From Geotalea toluenoxydans JCM 15764 (lineage in GTDB: Bacteria > Desulfobacterota > Desulfuromonadia > Geobacterales > Geobacteraceae), in contig NZ_BBCJ01000016.1 in NCBI RefSeq assembly GCF_001311985.1, forward strand, positions 1 to 64,000: a DNA stretch of 64,000 nucleotides, in the 5' to 3' direction. How positions within the stretch are numbered: the first letter of the stretch is position 1; each line of letters opens with the position of its first letter. Shown one piece after another: positions 8,459-18,544 of the stretch. Both the position numbers and the translations under genes were made by a program. The notes under the pieces are model-generated. The model searched no databases. It saw only the letters and a program-made list of their open reading frames with translations, and was not told the DNA's origin.

Positions 8459-10828
8459 ATGTCTTTTGTAGAAAAAACAAGAAAAAAGCCTGAATTACTC
8501 TCCCCCGCCGGCTCACTGGAAGCCTTTTTCGCCGCCATGGAAAAGGGGGCCGATGCCGTTTATGCCGGGCTGCAAGATTTTTCCGCCCGGGCCAAAGCGA
8601 AGAATTTTTCCCTTTCCCAGATGGAGCGCATGCTTGCCTATGCCCACAGCATGGGACGCAGAGTTTATGTCACCATCAACACCCTGGTCAAGGAATCAGA
8701 GCTGCCGCGCCTGGTGGAGGTGCTTGCCTCCCTGGAAGAAATGCGGGTCGACGGGGTCATCCTGCAGGATATGGCCACGGCCCGCCTGATCAGAAATTTC
8801 TTCCCCGGCATTCCGCTTCATGCCTCCACCCAGATGACCATTCACAATTCCCTGGGGGTGAAGCAGCTGGAAAAACTCGGTTTCCAGCGGGTGGTGCTGG
8901 CCCGTGAGCTGCACCTGGACGAGATCAGGGCCATCGCCGACTCTACCACCGCAGAAATTGAATGCTTCATCCACGGCGCCCTCTGTTTTTCCTTCTCCGG
9001 GCAATGCTACTTCTCTTCGTTTCTCGGCGGCCACAGCGGCAACCGGGGACGTTGCGCCCAGCCTTGCCGCCGTCAGTATACCTACCGCGGCAAGGAAGGT
9101 TATTATTTCTCCACCAACGATTTCTCCAGCATCGATTTGATCCCCCAGCTCATGGACGCAGGCGTCTCCTCCCTGAAGATCGAAGGCAGGATGAAATCCG
9201 CCGAATACGTGGCCAGTGTCGTCGGCGCTTACCGGCAGGTTCTGGATGCCCCTGAACGGAAACGAGCCGAGGCGGTGGCCGCGGCCAAGGAACTCCTGAA
9301 GCTCTCTTTCGGCCGGGTGCCGACCAAGGGCTTTCTCGCCTCCCACCAGCCGACCGATATTGCCACCCCTTCCCTGAAAGGCGCTACCGGCCGGTTCCTC
9401 GGCGCCATCAAATCCATTCAGGGTAACCGCATCACCTTTGAAACAAAGGACAAGCTGCACGTGGGGGACCGCATCCGGGTGCAACCCAAAAGCGATATGG
9501 CTGGCCGCGCCTTTACCATCAAAGAACTTTACCTTGGCAAGCAGCAGGTCAAACAGCTTCATGAAAAAGCCCTGGTTTCCACGCCATCGCCATTTCCCTT
9601 TAAGATCGGGGACACAGTGTTCAAGGTCTCGTCGGAAACGGCCTTCACCATGAGCGAAAGCGCCTGCCTGAAAAAGCTGGATGCCGTCAAGGGGGACAAG
9701 CTGCCCTGCAAACTGCAACTGGCGATGGTCGACCAAAATTTGCGCATTGAGGCCATGGTGGCGGGAAAGAATGAATGCCTGGAATTCCATCTGGGACAAC
9801 TGGAAGAGGCACGCACCACCGACATGGAGGCCGTGCTTACTGCCCAGTTCAACAAGACAGGTGATACTGCCTTCACCCTCGCCTCGTTGGCCGCACCCGG
9901 ATTCCCGGCCGTGCTCATCCCTCCGGTCAAGCTAAAAGAAATTCGCCGTGAATTCTACCGCCGGCTCGAAGAAAAGGTGACGGGGGAGTTGAAGGAGCAT
10001 ACCCGCGGTCACCGGAAAGCGGCCCTTCAGGCCCTGGTCGCAGGAAGGCTGCCAAAGAAGCAACTCGGGAGGAACTCACTGTCCGCCTTGAGCATATCCG
10101 TGACTACCATCTGCTCCACCAGAACGGAATCGACTCCCTGATCCTGCCGGTGTCCAAGGCTAACATGCATCAGGTGTCCCTGTTTGTCCGCAAACTTAAG
10201 GCGCGGGAACAGCAGGTAATCTGGCAGCTTCCCTTTATCATTTTCGAAGCGGATATACTTTTTTCGTGAAGCAGTCACCACCTTGACAAGCCTCGGTTTC
10301 CGCCGCTTCGAGGCAACGAACCTGTCTCATTTCGAGCTGCTTTCAGGCCACGCGGTGGAGATTTCCACCGATTACCGGCTTTTCTCCCTTAACAGCCAGG
10401 CGCTGCTGGCGTGGCAGGAATTGGGCGCCACCGCGGCAACACTCTATATCGAGGACGATGCGGAAAATATGGCGGAGCTATTGGCTGCCGATGTGTCAAT
10501 CAAAAGGCGTGTCATCGCCTATTGCGGCGTCCCTGCCATCACCTCCAAAATCCGCATCAAGGATGTGCGCAGCGATGTACCGGTGGTTTCCGACCGCAAT
10601 GACGGCTACATGGTGACAAACAGGGATGGTCTTACAGTAGTTACGCCAAATGTCATGTTTTCCCTGACCGCATTCAAGGGAAAACTAAAGGAGATGGGTT
10701 GCAGCTCCTTCATTCTCGACCTTTCCCAGATCTCTTCCGCCGACTATGGCAGGATCATCAATGCCTTCGACAGGGGAGTGGAACTGAACGGAACGTCCGA
10801 TTTCAACTTCAACCGCGGCCTTGTCTGA
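8459..10828 (+). CDS. U32 peptidase family protein, RlhA-like (23S rRNA cytidine hydroxylase type)
   Basis: Member of peptidase family U32 with long C-terminal extension, 789 residues. E. coli RlhA, which makes 5-hydroxycytidine in 23S rRNA, has the same N-terminal layout. Visible landmarks are ELLSPAGSLEAFFAAMEKGA, STQMTIHNSLG, the U32 signature ECFIHGALCFSFSGQCYFS with further cysteines in RGRCAQPC, and SLKIEGRMKSAEYV. These cysteines are the likely iron-sulfur ligands. Two compensating frame changes, near 10065 (CGGGAG for CGGGGAG) and near 10267 (T-run), interrupt the middle of the C-terminal part; beyond them the original frame resumes and runs to 10828. Whether it modifies rRNA or has another U32 role cannot be told from sequence. 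Confidence 0.8.
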
Positions 10829-10861
10829 CATCTTTATAAGACTCCACAACAGAGGTATAAA

Positions 10862-11395
10862 ATGAGCATCTTCGACATGTTGAAAAATCCGGCCCTGCTT
10901 GATCTGATCAAGGATCAGCAGCTGAAAGAGATCGTAACCCGCAGGGAAGTGCGGGTGAGCCAGGACTACTTTCATCGGGAGTTGATCGCCCGGGCAATGG
11001 ACGAGGAAATCCACGAGTTGTCCATGAAATTTTATGATGGCTATGGGGAGATCAGCGGCAAGGTGAAGAAGAAGCTGATTCCGTTCAGCATTCCATTTTC
11101 TGCGCGATTTGGCGTGGAACGGATATTCTTTACGCCAAAGGAGAAGATGATCTTTCTCAAGATTGAAGAGGTAAAACCTGTTGATGTGGATTTTGTCACG
11201 AGGAAGGTCGTGGGAAAAATTCCATTTCTTTCCTACAGCGAGGGCACCATCTCCTGCGATTTGACCCAGGTGCCCGAACTGCAGAAATTTCTTGCTTATA
11301 ACATCAATGGGATCAAGGTCTGTGACTTTCTCACCATTAAGGAGTTGCTTTTCAGGGAGGGTGAAATGATCGGCCGTCTGGGATTATGCCTGTGA
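10862..11395 (+). CDS. Conserved-type hypothetical protein, 177 residues
   Basis: No family recognised. The protein opens with an amphipathic helix ([18 protein letters not shown]), has no signal peptide or membrane span, and has a beta-rich middle ([20 protein letters not shown]). Its C-terminus is [32 protein letters not shown] before the ATG offers a modest ribosome site. It starts 33 bases after the U32 gene and overlaps hslO by 10 bases, so it probably belongs to one operon with them. Confidence 0.65.
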   Translation: MSIFDMLKNPALLDLIKDQQLKEIVTRREVRVSQDYFHRELIARAMDEEIHELSMKFYDGYGEISGKVKKKLIPFSIPFSARFGVERIFFTPKEKMIFLKIEEVKPVDVDFVTRKVVGKIPFLSYSEGTISCDLTQVPELQKFLAYNINGIKVCDFLTIKELLFREGEMIGRLGLCL

Positions 11396-12285
11396 GTGAT
11401 TATCTGGTGAGGATTATCAGCAAAAACGGCAAGGTGCGGGCGCTTGCCTGCCTCACCACCGAGCTGGTCAACGAGCTTTGCCGCCGGCACGATACCTGGC
11501 CGACAGCCTCCGCTGCCTTGGGGCGGGCCCTGACCGGTGGAGCACTTTTCGGTGCGCTGCTGAAGACGGGTCAACGGGTGGCACTCAAGTTCGAAGGCAA
11601 TGGACCGCTGCAGAAGATCCTGGTCGAAGGGGACAGTAACGGTGCCGTTCGTGGCTGTGTAGGCGCTCCCCATGTGCATCTGCCGGAAAAAAACGGTAAG
11701 CTGGATGTGGCCGGAGCCTTGGGTCGTGCTGGATTTCTAACTGTCACTAAGGACCTTAGTCTCAAGGAGCCCTATCGTGGCACCGTCCAGCTTTTCTCCA
11801 GCGAAATTGCCGAAGATCTGGCACTCTATCTGACCGAATCGGAGCAGATACCCTCGGCAGTCGGACTGGGTGTCTACGTGGAACCAGACAACAGTGTGGC
11901 TGCGGCCGGAGGATTTCTCATCCAGGCACTTCCACCGGCCGATGATGTTGCAGTCGATACCCTGATGGAGCGCATAGCCAAACTGCCCCCCATAAGCGAG
12001 CTGCTGCGCAACGGCAGCAAGCCGGAAGAACTGCTGGCCTTGCTTTTTGCAGATATTCCCTACGACATTCTGGAGAGGCGTGCCCTGGCCTTCGACTGCT
12101 CCTGCAGCCGGCAAAAAATTGAACGGGTGCTGTTCTCCCTTGGTCGGGAGGAGCTATCAGACATGCTTGAAAAACAGGAACAGGTAACGGTGAATTGTGA
12201 ATTTTGCCGCGAGAGCTATATCTTTGATCGGAAGGCTCTGGAGCTTCTGCTGCAGGAATTGACCGATACCGCATCATCAAAATAA
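11386..12285 (+). CDS. hslO: Redox-regulated chaperone Hsp33
   Basis: Holdase that is switched on when oxidative stress oxidises its zinc-binding cysteines; cytosolic. At 299 residues it is the usual length. The core substrate-binding domain ([40 protein letters not shown]) is followed by the C-terminal zinc centre with CSC near residue 240 and CEFC about 33 residues later, the C-X-C...C-X-X-C pattern of Hsp33. The frame is intact. It overlaps the preceding hypothetical gene by 10 bases and closes the plus-strand run; a minus-strand terminator hairpin follows. Confidence 0.93.
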   Translation: MPVSDYLVRIISKNGKVRALACLTTELVNELCRRHDTWPTASAALGRALTGGALFGALLKTGQRVALKFEGNGPLQKILVEGDSNGAVRGCVGAPHVHLPEKNGKLDVAGALGRAGFLTVTKDLSLKEPYRGTVQLFSSEIAEDLALYLTESEQIPSAVGLGVYVEPDNSVAAAGGFLIQALPPADDVAVDTLMERIAKLPPISELLRNGSKPEELLALLFADIPYDILERRALAFDCSCSRQKIERVLFSLGREELSDMLEKQEQVTVNCEFCRESYIFDRKALELLLQELTDTASSK

Positions 12286-12312
12286 AAGGCCTGCCGGGTA
12301 AATCGACAGGCC
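12284..12312 (-). terminator. Hairpin terminator between convergent genes
   Basis: AGGCCTG and CAGGCCT are separated by 13 bases. On the minus strand the hairpin is followed by TTTTATTTTG, so it best serves the small Cys protein gene, though it may stop hslO transcripts too. Confidence 0.65.
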
Positions 12313-12338
12313 TGCCTGTGTGAAAAGCGAAAGCAACT

Positions 12339-12563
12339 TTACCTGGCCGAGGCAATCAGCTGTCGTGCCCTGTCCTCCTGATTGGGGAACAGGTCAGCCG
12401 GTACGTTTTCCCTGCCCAAGGCCTTGCACACCAGATATCTGGCACAGCCGCTGCTGTCTTCCCTGCAATACCTCATCTTGATGACACTGGCAGTCGATGG
12501 CATGTTACCCATCTTGTCGTTGAAGAAAACGCATTTTTCCAACAACTCACAATTTTCCATCAT
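12339..12563 (-). CDS. Small Cys-containing protein, 74 residues
   Basis: A short cytosolic protein with five Cys: CELLEKC at the N-terminus, YCREDSSGCARYLVC mid-protein. The C-terminal part VPADLFPNQEDRARQLI is amphipathic. The spacing suggests a metal or iron-sulfur site, though no known cofactor motif is complete. The frame is intact, GGGGGAGA stands just before two tandem ATG codons (12563 or 12560), and a strong promoter and a terminator flank it, so it is a self-contained gene. I recognise the general look from deltaproteobacterial genomes but know no function. Confidence 0.75.
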   Translation of the reverse strand: MMENCELLEKCVFFNDKMGNMPSTASVIKMRYCREDSSGCARYLVCKALGRENVPADLFPNQEDRARQLIASAR

Positions 12564-12627
12564 TCTCCCCCACCGTAGGCGATTTTTTCAGGTGCTTATG
12601 TAATTATTGCCACCCAAATAATGTGAA

Positions 12628-12657
12628 ATTATATACTTTTTAATTTATTTTTTTCAA
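12628..12657 (-). promoter_or_regulatory. Strong promoter of the small Cys protein gene
   Basis: On the minus strand TTGAAA (12652-12657), an 18-base A/T-rich spacer and a perfect TATAAT (12628-12633). It gives a leader of about 58 bases. It overlaps the last codons of the NO reductase gene. Confidence 0.7.
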
Positions 12658-14911
12658 GCTTTTAAATTTTCGCCTCCGGCAAATCTCGTAAATTCACCCT
12701 CTTCCTGCCATCCATGGCCCCCCGGCCTGTTTCTGTTGATAAACATCCGCACCGCAAGGTAGACGACCGGGAAGATACCGCCAACAATGAAGATTGCATC
12801 GCCGGGAAAGCGAAGCCATTCAAAGACCCTGACCAATGGCTGCTGAAAAAACTCTGGAGCTCTGGCGTGCCAATAGGAGTAGGTGAGGGCATCATTCAGC
12901 TGGAGCACGCCAACTGGGAAGAGGTTGATGAAGAGCATCCAGCAAGCCCGATGTTCATACTCCAGAAAGAGGATCTCATTGCCAGCATGCCGTAAACACC
13001 CATCAGCGCCCCATGCCCGTGATTGGCCGTCCATTGGGTACCGATTTCGTAATAGCTGACGATGGGCAGGTTGATGAGGAAACCGAAGACTCCGGCCCCC
13101 AGGAAGTTCCAGAAGCCGACTGCAATGAGGAACATGACCGCCCATTTGTGTGGAAATTGGCTGCTGGGGGTTGCAAACATGGACTTCTCGCCCCCCGCGA
13201 CCCCCAGCTGCATGAAGCGCCAGGCCTCGTAGGTCAGGAGTACCAGCGGAATGACCTCCATGGCCGAGAAAAATGCGCCCAGCGCCATGTGTATTGCCGG
13301 TGCACCGCTGAAATAGAGATGATGCATGGTGCCGATGACACCGCCAATTGAATAGAGGATGATATCCATATAGATGATGATATTCGCCACCCTGGCCCGC
13401 ACCACCCCCAGCAGGACAAAAATATAGGCGACCATGATGGTGGTGAACAGTTCGAGAAAATCCTCCACCCACAGATGCACTACCCAGAAGCGCCAGAAGT
13501 CGATGACGGCAAAATTGCTGCTCTTGCCGAAAGCCATCCCTACCGCATAGAAGAGCGGGATGGAAAGGGCACTGTAGAGAAAGAGCCAGGGCATGTTGCA
13601 GGATGCTCCTCCTGGAGCGTATCCTTGAGTCCGCGCACCAGGATCACCAGCCAGAGAAACATGCCCAGGGTCAGCAGCATCTGCCACAACCGCCCCAGGT
13701 CCAGATATTCCCATCCTTGTGACCCTATCCAGAACCAGGGGCCGGCCAGACCTATGTAGTCCTTGATGCTGGCGGCTTCACCAGCCAGGCTGCCGACAAC
13801 TACCACAACCAGTGCCCCAAAGAGCACCAGTGCAAGTTTGTCCTGGTGCCTTGGCTCGTGGCGGGCGATCATCGGCGCGAGAAAGATACCCATGGCCAAA
13901 AAACTGGAGGCAACGAAAAAGAGGGCCAGTTGCACGTGCCACATGCGTGACAGGTTATAGGGAAGCCATTGGTCGAGCTTCAGGCCGAAAAAGCCTTCCG
14001 GTTCCACATGATAGTGGGCATTGACGCCACCGAGCAGCCCCTGGCAAAGAAACAGGCCGGCCACAACAAGGAAATACCACGCGGTCGCCCTTTGCGCCGG
14101 TGTCAGCCTGACTTGGTCCGGCAGTATAAAACGGCGCTCCGGCAACTGCTCTTCATCACCATGCCAACCCAGCCACTTGTAACGGCCGAAAAGAAACAGA
14201 ACTACTCCAGTGCCCCCAAGAAGCGCGGCCAGGCTGAGAACGCTCCAGAGAAGGGCTTGGGCCGTTGGTTCGTTACCGGCAAGGGAGTCGCCGGCCAGTT
14301 GTTGGTATAGGAATATGGGGCGTCGGGGCGTGTTGCAGCACTCGTCCATGCCGCCCAGGAAAAGAAGGCTGTCAGCTTCCTGATTTCTCCCTCGTTGGTG
14401 ATGGACGGCCGGCGCAAACCTGTGTTGTTGCCGGTAGTAATTAACCAGTCACGGTAGAAATCCACCATGGTTCCGAAGGCTTGGTCCTGCCCCTTGGTAT
14501 ATTTCAAAGTTCCTGTGTTCGGATCGTAGAGGTTCGCCTTCAGCTCCCGCCGTATCCGCTCCCTGGCCTCAGCATCGGAAAGCTCCTGACCGCGATAGAA
14601 GGAGAGCATTCCCGTACTTTGGTAATGGAGATATTGGGCAGTGAAATCGGGGCCAGGTAAGCGCCATGGCCATAAATAGTGCCGTATTGCATGAGACCGT
14701 ATTTCTGGAATATCTGTTGACCGCTAATGATGTCTTCACCGGTAAACAGGATGCTTCCATCGGCAGTCAGCACCTGACGCGGGATTGGTGGGTGGTCGGT
14801 ACTGACGCGCAAGGCAAGGTAGCCAAGCACGGCAAAGCCGAGAAGAAAGGTGATTATGGCTGTTTGAAGCCATAGGGGGGACAGCAGCATCTTCCTGTCT
14901 GAGATTTTCAT
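12654..14911 (-). CDS. norZ: Quinol-dependent nitric oxide reductase, qNor (several frameshifts)
   Basis: Single-chain membrane enzyme that reduces two NO to N2O with electrons from quinol; used in denitrification or NO defence. About 752 codons, the family length. The N-terminal extension (ITFLLGFAVLGYLALRVSTD, then FTGEDIISGQQIFQKYG) replaces the cytochrome c subunit of cNor. The oxidase-like core has many membrane helices and the heme/FeB histidines in RMWHVQLALF, VVHLWVEDFLELF, GTMHHLYFSG and TANHGHGALMGVYG. The frame changes at least five times (near 14.60, 14.33, 13.60, 12.93 kb and others), yet every stretch continues the family. GGGGGTG precedes the ATG at 14911. It is monocistronic, with its own promoter. 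Confidence 0.88.
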
Positions 14912-14945
14912 GTTCACCCCCTGCGGGGAGTCAACCACATGAAAC

Positions 14946-14974
14946 AATATTAATCACATGCTCAGGGATGTCAA
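14946..14974 (-). promoter_or_regulatory. Promoter of the NO reductase gene
   Basis: On the minus strand TTGACA (14969-14974), a 17-base spacer and AATATT (14946-14951), giving a leader of about 28 bases. No convincing FNR, NorR or HcpR site was identified next to it. Confidence 0.65.
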
Positions 14975-15033
14975 TTGCGGCCCCCATGGGTCGCTTGCCA
15001 GCGCACCAGTGCCAGCGGGGGGATAGGCAAGGA

Positions 15034-15101
15034 TTTTCGCACCATCGGATCTGTCATGCATTCCTGCCTTTGCCACCGGTTAGCCTCCTTTGCTGCGAAA
15101 A
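15034..15101. other. Unidentified structured element upstream of norZ
   Basis: TTTTCGCA (15034-15041) and TGCGAAAA (15094-15101) form a perfect 8-base terminal stem enclosing 52 bases. On the minus strand the enclosed part holds two related boxes, GCAAAGGAGG and GCAAAGGCAGG. The layout looks like a small structured RNA or cis-element. It does not match any riboswitch consensus I could recall, including the c-di-GMP class I motif. It lies between a terminator and the norZ promoter. Confidence 0.4.
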
Positions 15102-15105
15102 CAGA

Positions 15106-15127
15106 AAAGGCGGGGTTTACCCGCCTT
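15106..15127 (-). terminator. Intrinsic terminator after the small basic secreted protein
   Basis: AAGGCGGG-TAAA-CCCGCCTT hairpin (with one extra C) followed on the minus strand by TTCTGTTTT. It is 40 bases past the gene's stop codon and ends the hemE-led transcript. Confidence 0.75.
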
Positions 15128-15166
15128 GCCTGCAGAAGTTTCTCAGTTTTTCAAGCGAAGATTGTA

Positions 15167-15399
15167 TTAATCCTTGCCTTTGTGTTTTCTTTTACCTTCT
15201 TTTTCCTTAAAGTGACCCTTATGTTTTCCATGGCCCTTTTTCTCTTTGATTATGATGGTCTCCTTCTCAATCACTCTCACCTGAGGGGCCGGAATACGGG
15301 GAGCGGGCACGCCCACATTAACGCTGACATCCACGCCGGCAAAGGCAATACCTGTCATCAACAGCAGTGCAGCAGCACCATACCTGTTTTTCTTAGCAT
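15167..15399 (-). CDS. Small secreted, very basic protein (frameshift in signal peptide)
   Basis: The mature part starts with GVDVSVNVGVPAPRIPAPQ, passes through a beta-like VRVIEKETIIIKEK, and ends in a Lys/His/Gly-rich tail (KGHGKHKGHFKEKEGKRKHK). With one A restored in the AAAAA run near 15389, the ATG at 15399 opens a clean signal peptide (LRKNRYGAAALLLMTGIAFA). GGAGAAG precedes it. About 77 residues. The basic tail may bind metal, nucleic acid or cell-surface polymers. No known family assigned. It follows hemE by about 50 bases. Confidence 0.65.
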
Positions 15400-15451
15400 A
15401 GTCTTCTCCTTTACTTTGTCTATGCCCTGCATAGACAGGACTGTTCGTTCC

Positions 15452-16471
15452 TTATTGCTGCGAAAGACGGTGTACGCATTCCACCATGTGGATGGCATTC
15501 TCCGGCGGTACCGTCGGTAAAATTCCATGTCCCAGATTGAAGATATGGCCGGGGCGTCCGCCGTTCTCATCCAGCACCCGTTTAACCTCTTTTTCGATGA
15601 CATCTTTAGGCGCAAACAGCACGGTGGGATCCAGGTTGCCCTGGACGGCCATGCTACCGAGAATGTCGCGGGCTTTTCCCAGATTTGTGTGCCAGTCGAG
15701 GCCCATCACATCCCCCCCCGCCTTTTTGACGGTGTCGAGCATGGTGCCGGCTCCCTTGACAAAGTGGATAACCGGAACGTTTTGCCGGTTGAGGCCGTTG
15801 ATCAGCTTGGTGGTGTAGGGAAGAACGAATTTTTCGTAGTCGGATGGGGACAGAACGCCTCCCCAGGTATCGAAAATCTGGATGGCTTGGGCACCGGCCT
15901 TGATCTGGGCATTGAGGTACTCCATGTCCATCATGGTCACTTTTTCCATGAGAGCCGCATAGACCTCAGGGGCAGCATACATCATCCGCTTGATGGTGGC
16001 CCAATCCTTGGAGCCTTTGCCTTCCACCATATAGCAGGCGAGGGTAAAGGGAGCGCCACCGAAGCCGATCAGAGGCACCTTGTTGGCCAGCTCGCGGCGA
16101 AGGATCTTGATTGTTTCCAGCACGTAGGGAACATCCTGCTCCATCTGGGGGATACGCAGCTTTTCCACGTCGGCCATTGTCCTGATCGGGTGTTCGAACA
16201 CCGGGCCAGGGACAAAATCCAGGGCCATGCCCATGGGCTCCACCGGGGTAAGGATATCGGAAAAGAGGATCGCAGCATCGACACCGAGAATATCCACCGG
16301 CTGGATGGTCACTTCAGCGGCCAGTTCCGGAGTCTTACACAGTTCCAAAAAGGTGCACTTGCTGCGCACCCGCATGTAATCGGGCAGGTAACGGCCCGCC
16401 TGGCGCATAAGCCACACCGGTGTCCGGTCGACAGGCTTGCCCCAGCAGGCATCCAAAAAACGTGTATTCAT
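15452..16471 (-). CDS. hemE: Uroporphyrinogen decarboxylase
   Basis: Removes four carboxyl groups from uroporphyrinogen III to make coproporphyrinogen III in heme synthesis. 339 residues, intact. The signature PVWLMRQAGRYLPDY lies near residue 18 and GFGGAPFTLACYMVEG near residue 135; HFVKGAGTML and NLGHGILPTVPPENA close the protein. AAAAGGAGGGGT precedes the ATG. It sits downstream of a radical SAM gene; in the related Geobacter gene order other heme genes stand here, so the neighbourhood is a heme locus. Confidence 0.95.
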   Translation of the reverse strand: MNTRFLDACWGKPVDRTPVWLMRQAGRYLPDYMRVRSKCTFLELCKTPELAAEVTIQPVDILGVDAAILFSDILTPVEPMGMALDFVPGPVFEHPIRTMADVEKLRIPQMEQDVPYVLETIKILRRELANKVPLIGFGGAPFTLACYMVEGKGSKDWATIKRMMYAAPEVYAALMEKVTMMDMEYLNAQIKAGAQAIQIFDTWGGVLSPSDYEKFVLPYTTKLINGLNRQNVPVIHFVKGAGTMLDTVKKAGGDVMGLDWHTNLGKARDILGSMAVQGNLDPTVLFAPKDVIEKEVKRVLDENGGRPGHIFNLGHGILPTVPPENAIHMVECVHRLSQQ

Positions 16472-16506
16472 TGATAACCCCTCCTTTTAATTATACAAAA
16501 CGTTTT

Positions 16507-16602
16507 TCACCACTAAGACACGAAGATCACGAAGAAAAACAGAAGCGCAAGAATGGTGCGGCACGAATGACTCTCTTAGTGTCCTTCGTGCCTTCGTGGT
16601 GA
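16507..16602. repeat. Dispersed-type inverted repeat between hemE and the radical SAM gene
   Basis: A 28-base arm at 16507-16534 (opening TCACCACTAAGACACGAAG) is complementary at 23 of 28 positions to 16575-16602 (CTTAGTGTCCTTCGTGCC onward). The loop is 40 bases. This tract resembles the CACCACGAAGGCACGAAGG repeats common in many genomes including Geobacter. It may form a long hairpin in the transcript just after the radical SAM stop codon. Confidence 0.75.
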
Positions 16603-16604
16603 GA

Positions 16605-17684
16605 TTATTTTTTTTCGGACTGCTTCTGAATCCTGATCGGCACGTAATTGCAGAACGGCTCTTCTGCCATGTAATCCCCATACACCGCATCCGCCCTGGC
16701 CCGGCACCCGCCGCAGACGTTCAGATACTCGCACTGGCCACATTTGCCCTTGTACGCCTTGAAATTACGCAGCTTCTTGAAGATCTCCGAGTTCTCCCAG
16801 ATTTCACGGAATGGCGTTTCTTTCACGTTGCCGGCGGTGCGGTGGAAGTAGGAACAGGGCTTGACGTTGCCGAAGCAGTCGATGAGGCAGATGGTCTGGG
16901 CGGCGATGCATCCCTTGCCGCCGCCGGTAGAGAAAGTCAGGCTGCGCCGCTCGAATTTGGATCCTTCGGCCTTGGCCTTTTGGGGGACAATGCGATAGTA
17001 ATGGGGAGCGCAGGTGGGACGCATGAGGATGTCATCCTCCATCTTCTCCTGCTGGTAGTGCCAGTCCAGGATCTCTTCGTAGTCTTCCTTGGAAATCAGC
17101 TCATTCATGATTTCCTCGCCGCGACCGGTGGGAACGATCATGAACATGTACCAGGCAGTGGCGCCGAGGGACTTGGCTACCTTGAAAGTATTTGCGATAT
17201 CATTCTGGTTGCGCTTGGTGAAGGAGGAATTGATGAGGAACTTTTGCCCATGCTTGCGAAACAGCTCTGCCGCCCTGACGACACCGTCAAAGGCGCCGGG
17301 GCACTGGCGGAAGTTGTCGTGTACCGCTGCGGTTGAGCCGTCCAGGGAAAGGGAGACCATCTTGATGTCCGCCTCTTTCATCTTCTGACAGACTTCATCG
17401 GTCACCAGGGCGCCATTGGTCGCCATGCACATGCGCAGGCCCAGGGAGGTGCCATACCCAGCCAGCTCGAAAATGTCCTGGCGCATCAAAGGTTCGCCGC
17501 CGGAAAGAACAACAACCGGCTTGGAAAAGTCTGCTATTTCCTTTAACAGCTTCTTTCCTTCGTCGGTGGTGAAATCTCCTTCCGACGAGGTAAGATCAGA
17601 CGAGCAGCGGCAATGTACGCATTTAAGGTTGCATTTCTGGGTTGTTTCCCAGGCAATCCATTTAGGGATGAATTCTTCAGCCAT
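16605..17684 (-). CDS. Radical SAM/SPASM protein, NirJ/AhbC-like
   Basis: 359 residues from the ATG at 17684, chosen because GGAG stands eight bases upstream. The radical SAM cluster motif is CNLKCVHC (C-x3-C-x2-C) near residue 15, followed by [16 protein letters not shown]. The C-terminal SPASM region has Cys in [15 protein letters not shown] and [18 protein letters not shown] for auxiliary clusters. The family includes the NirJ and Ahb enzymes that process siroheme-derived tetrapyrroles, and the place beside hemE supports a tetrapyrrole role, but substrate cannot be fixed. The ABC exporter genes follow upstream in the same direction. Confidence 0.78.
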   Translation of the reverse strand: MAEEFIPKWIAWETTQKCNLKCVHCRCSSDLTSSEGDFTTDEGKKLLKEIADFSKPVVVLSGGEPLMRQDIFELAGYGTSLGLRMCMATNGALVTDEVCQKMKEADIKMVSLSLDGSTAAVHDNFRQCPGAFDGVVRAAELFRKHGQKFLINSSFTKRNQNDIANTFKVAKSLGATAWYMFMIVPTGRGEEIMNELISKEDYEEILDWHYQQEKMEDDILMRPTCAPHYYRIVPQKAKAEGSKFERRSLTFSTGGGKGCIAAQTICLIDCFGNVKPCSYFHRTAGNVKETPFREIWENSEIFKKLRNFKAYKGKCGQCEYLNVCGGCRARADAVYGDYMAEEPFCNYVPIRIQKQSEKK

Positions 17685-17776
17685 ACGATCTCCTGGGGAG
17701 GTTCGAGGTCGAGCCTCTGCGATAGCGAACAAGTGAATTTACTATGAAAGTCGGCTAAAACTCAAGAAGATTCGCC

Positions 17777-18531
17777 TTATTCGGACATCTTGCGGTTGAA
17801 GGTGACGGCTGCCACGGCAAAGGTGACAGCAGCGCTGGCTACCAATACGATGATGTACTGCCAGTCCAGGGCGCCGTGCAGCAGAGCCTGCCTTGCTCCT
17901 TCGAAGATGGCGGTGGTGGGCAGAATTCTGATCAGGGGCTGGATAGTTGCAGGATAGGAAGAAAGAGGAAAAAAGATGCCGGCCATGAAAATGAGCGGCA
18001 CGATAATGACCGACTCTACCCGGCCGATGTTCTCCGGTTTATCGATAGTCGTCCCACAAACGGTGCCGAGACAGGAAAAAATCATGGAGCCCAGGACTAT
18101 ATAGACAAGATAGGCGACGAGATTGGAATAGTCCATGCGGAAGGGGGTAAGGAGAAAGATGACCACGGCCACGGCCATTCCTTTGATCGCCCCCTGGCAG
18201 AACCCTGAAAAAATCTTGCCGACGACGATGTCGTAGACGGTGATCGGCGTCACCCGGTATTCTTCAATGGTGTGCTGAACCCGCCGGTGGAACCACATGC
18301 TCCAGGCGCTTTCGGTAAAGGCGGCATTGACGGCGGTCATTGAGATCAGCCCGGTGCAATGAAGAGGGGGTAGGGGATGCCTTCCACATCGGCAATATAG
18401 CCCTTCAGGCCGAAGCCGAAGGCCAGGTAGAGGGTAAGGGGATAGGCTGTAACCGCCAGCAGCTCGGAGAAGATGCTCCGGCGCATTACCAGCATGTCGC
18501 GCCTCCAGATTGTCAGGCCACCTCTGAACAT
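17777..18531 (-). CDS. ABC-2 type transporter permease (frameshift)
   Basis: Membrane half of an ABC exporter, about 252 residues with six hydrophobic segments. It reads FRGGLTIWRRDMLVMRRSIF at the start, VPLIFMAGIFFPLSSYP in the conserved ABC-2 loop and ends in TFNRKMSE. The frame shifts once near 18.35 kb, between IAPG and MTAVNAAF. The ATG at 18531 has GGAGGGAG upstream, 14 bases after the ATPase stop. Cargo unknown. Heme-locus position makes a tetrapyrrole or cytochrome-related cargo possible, but drug/lipid-type ABC-2 exporters look the same. Confidence 0.8.
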
Positions 18532-18544
18532 CAACTCCCTCCGT

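Noticed and set aside
15034..15101. c-di-GMP class I (GEMM) riboswitch
   Set aside because: GCAAAG-like words are present but the order and surrounding pairings of the class I consensus are not met on either strand.
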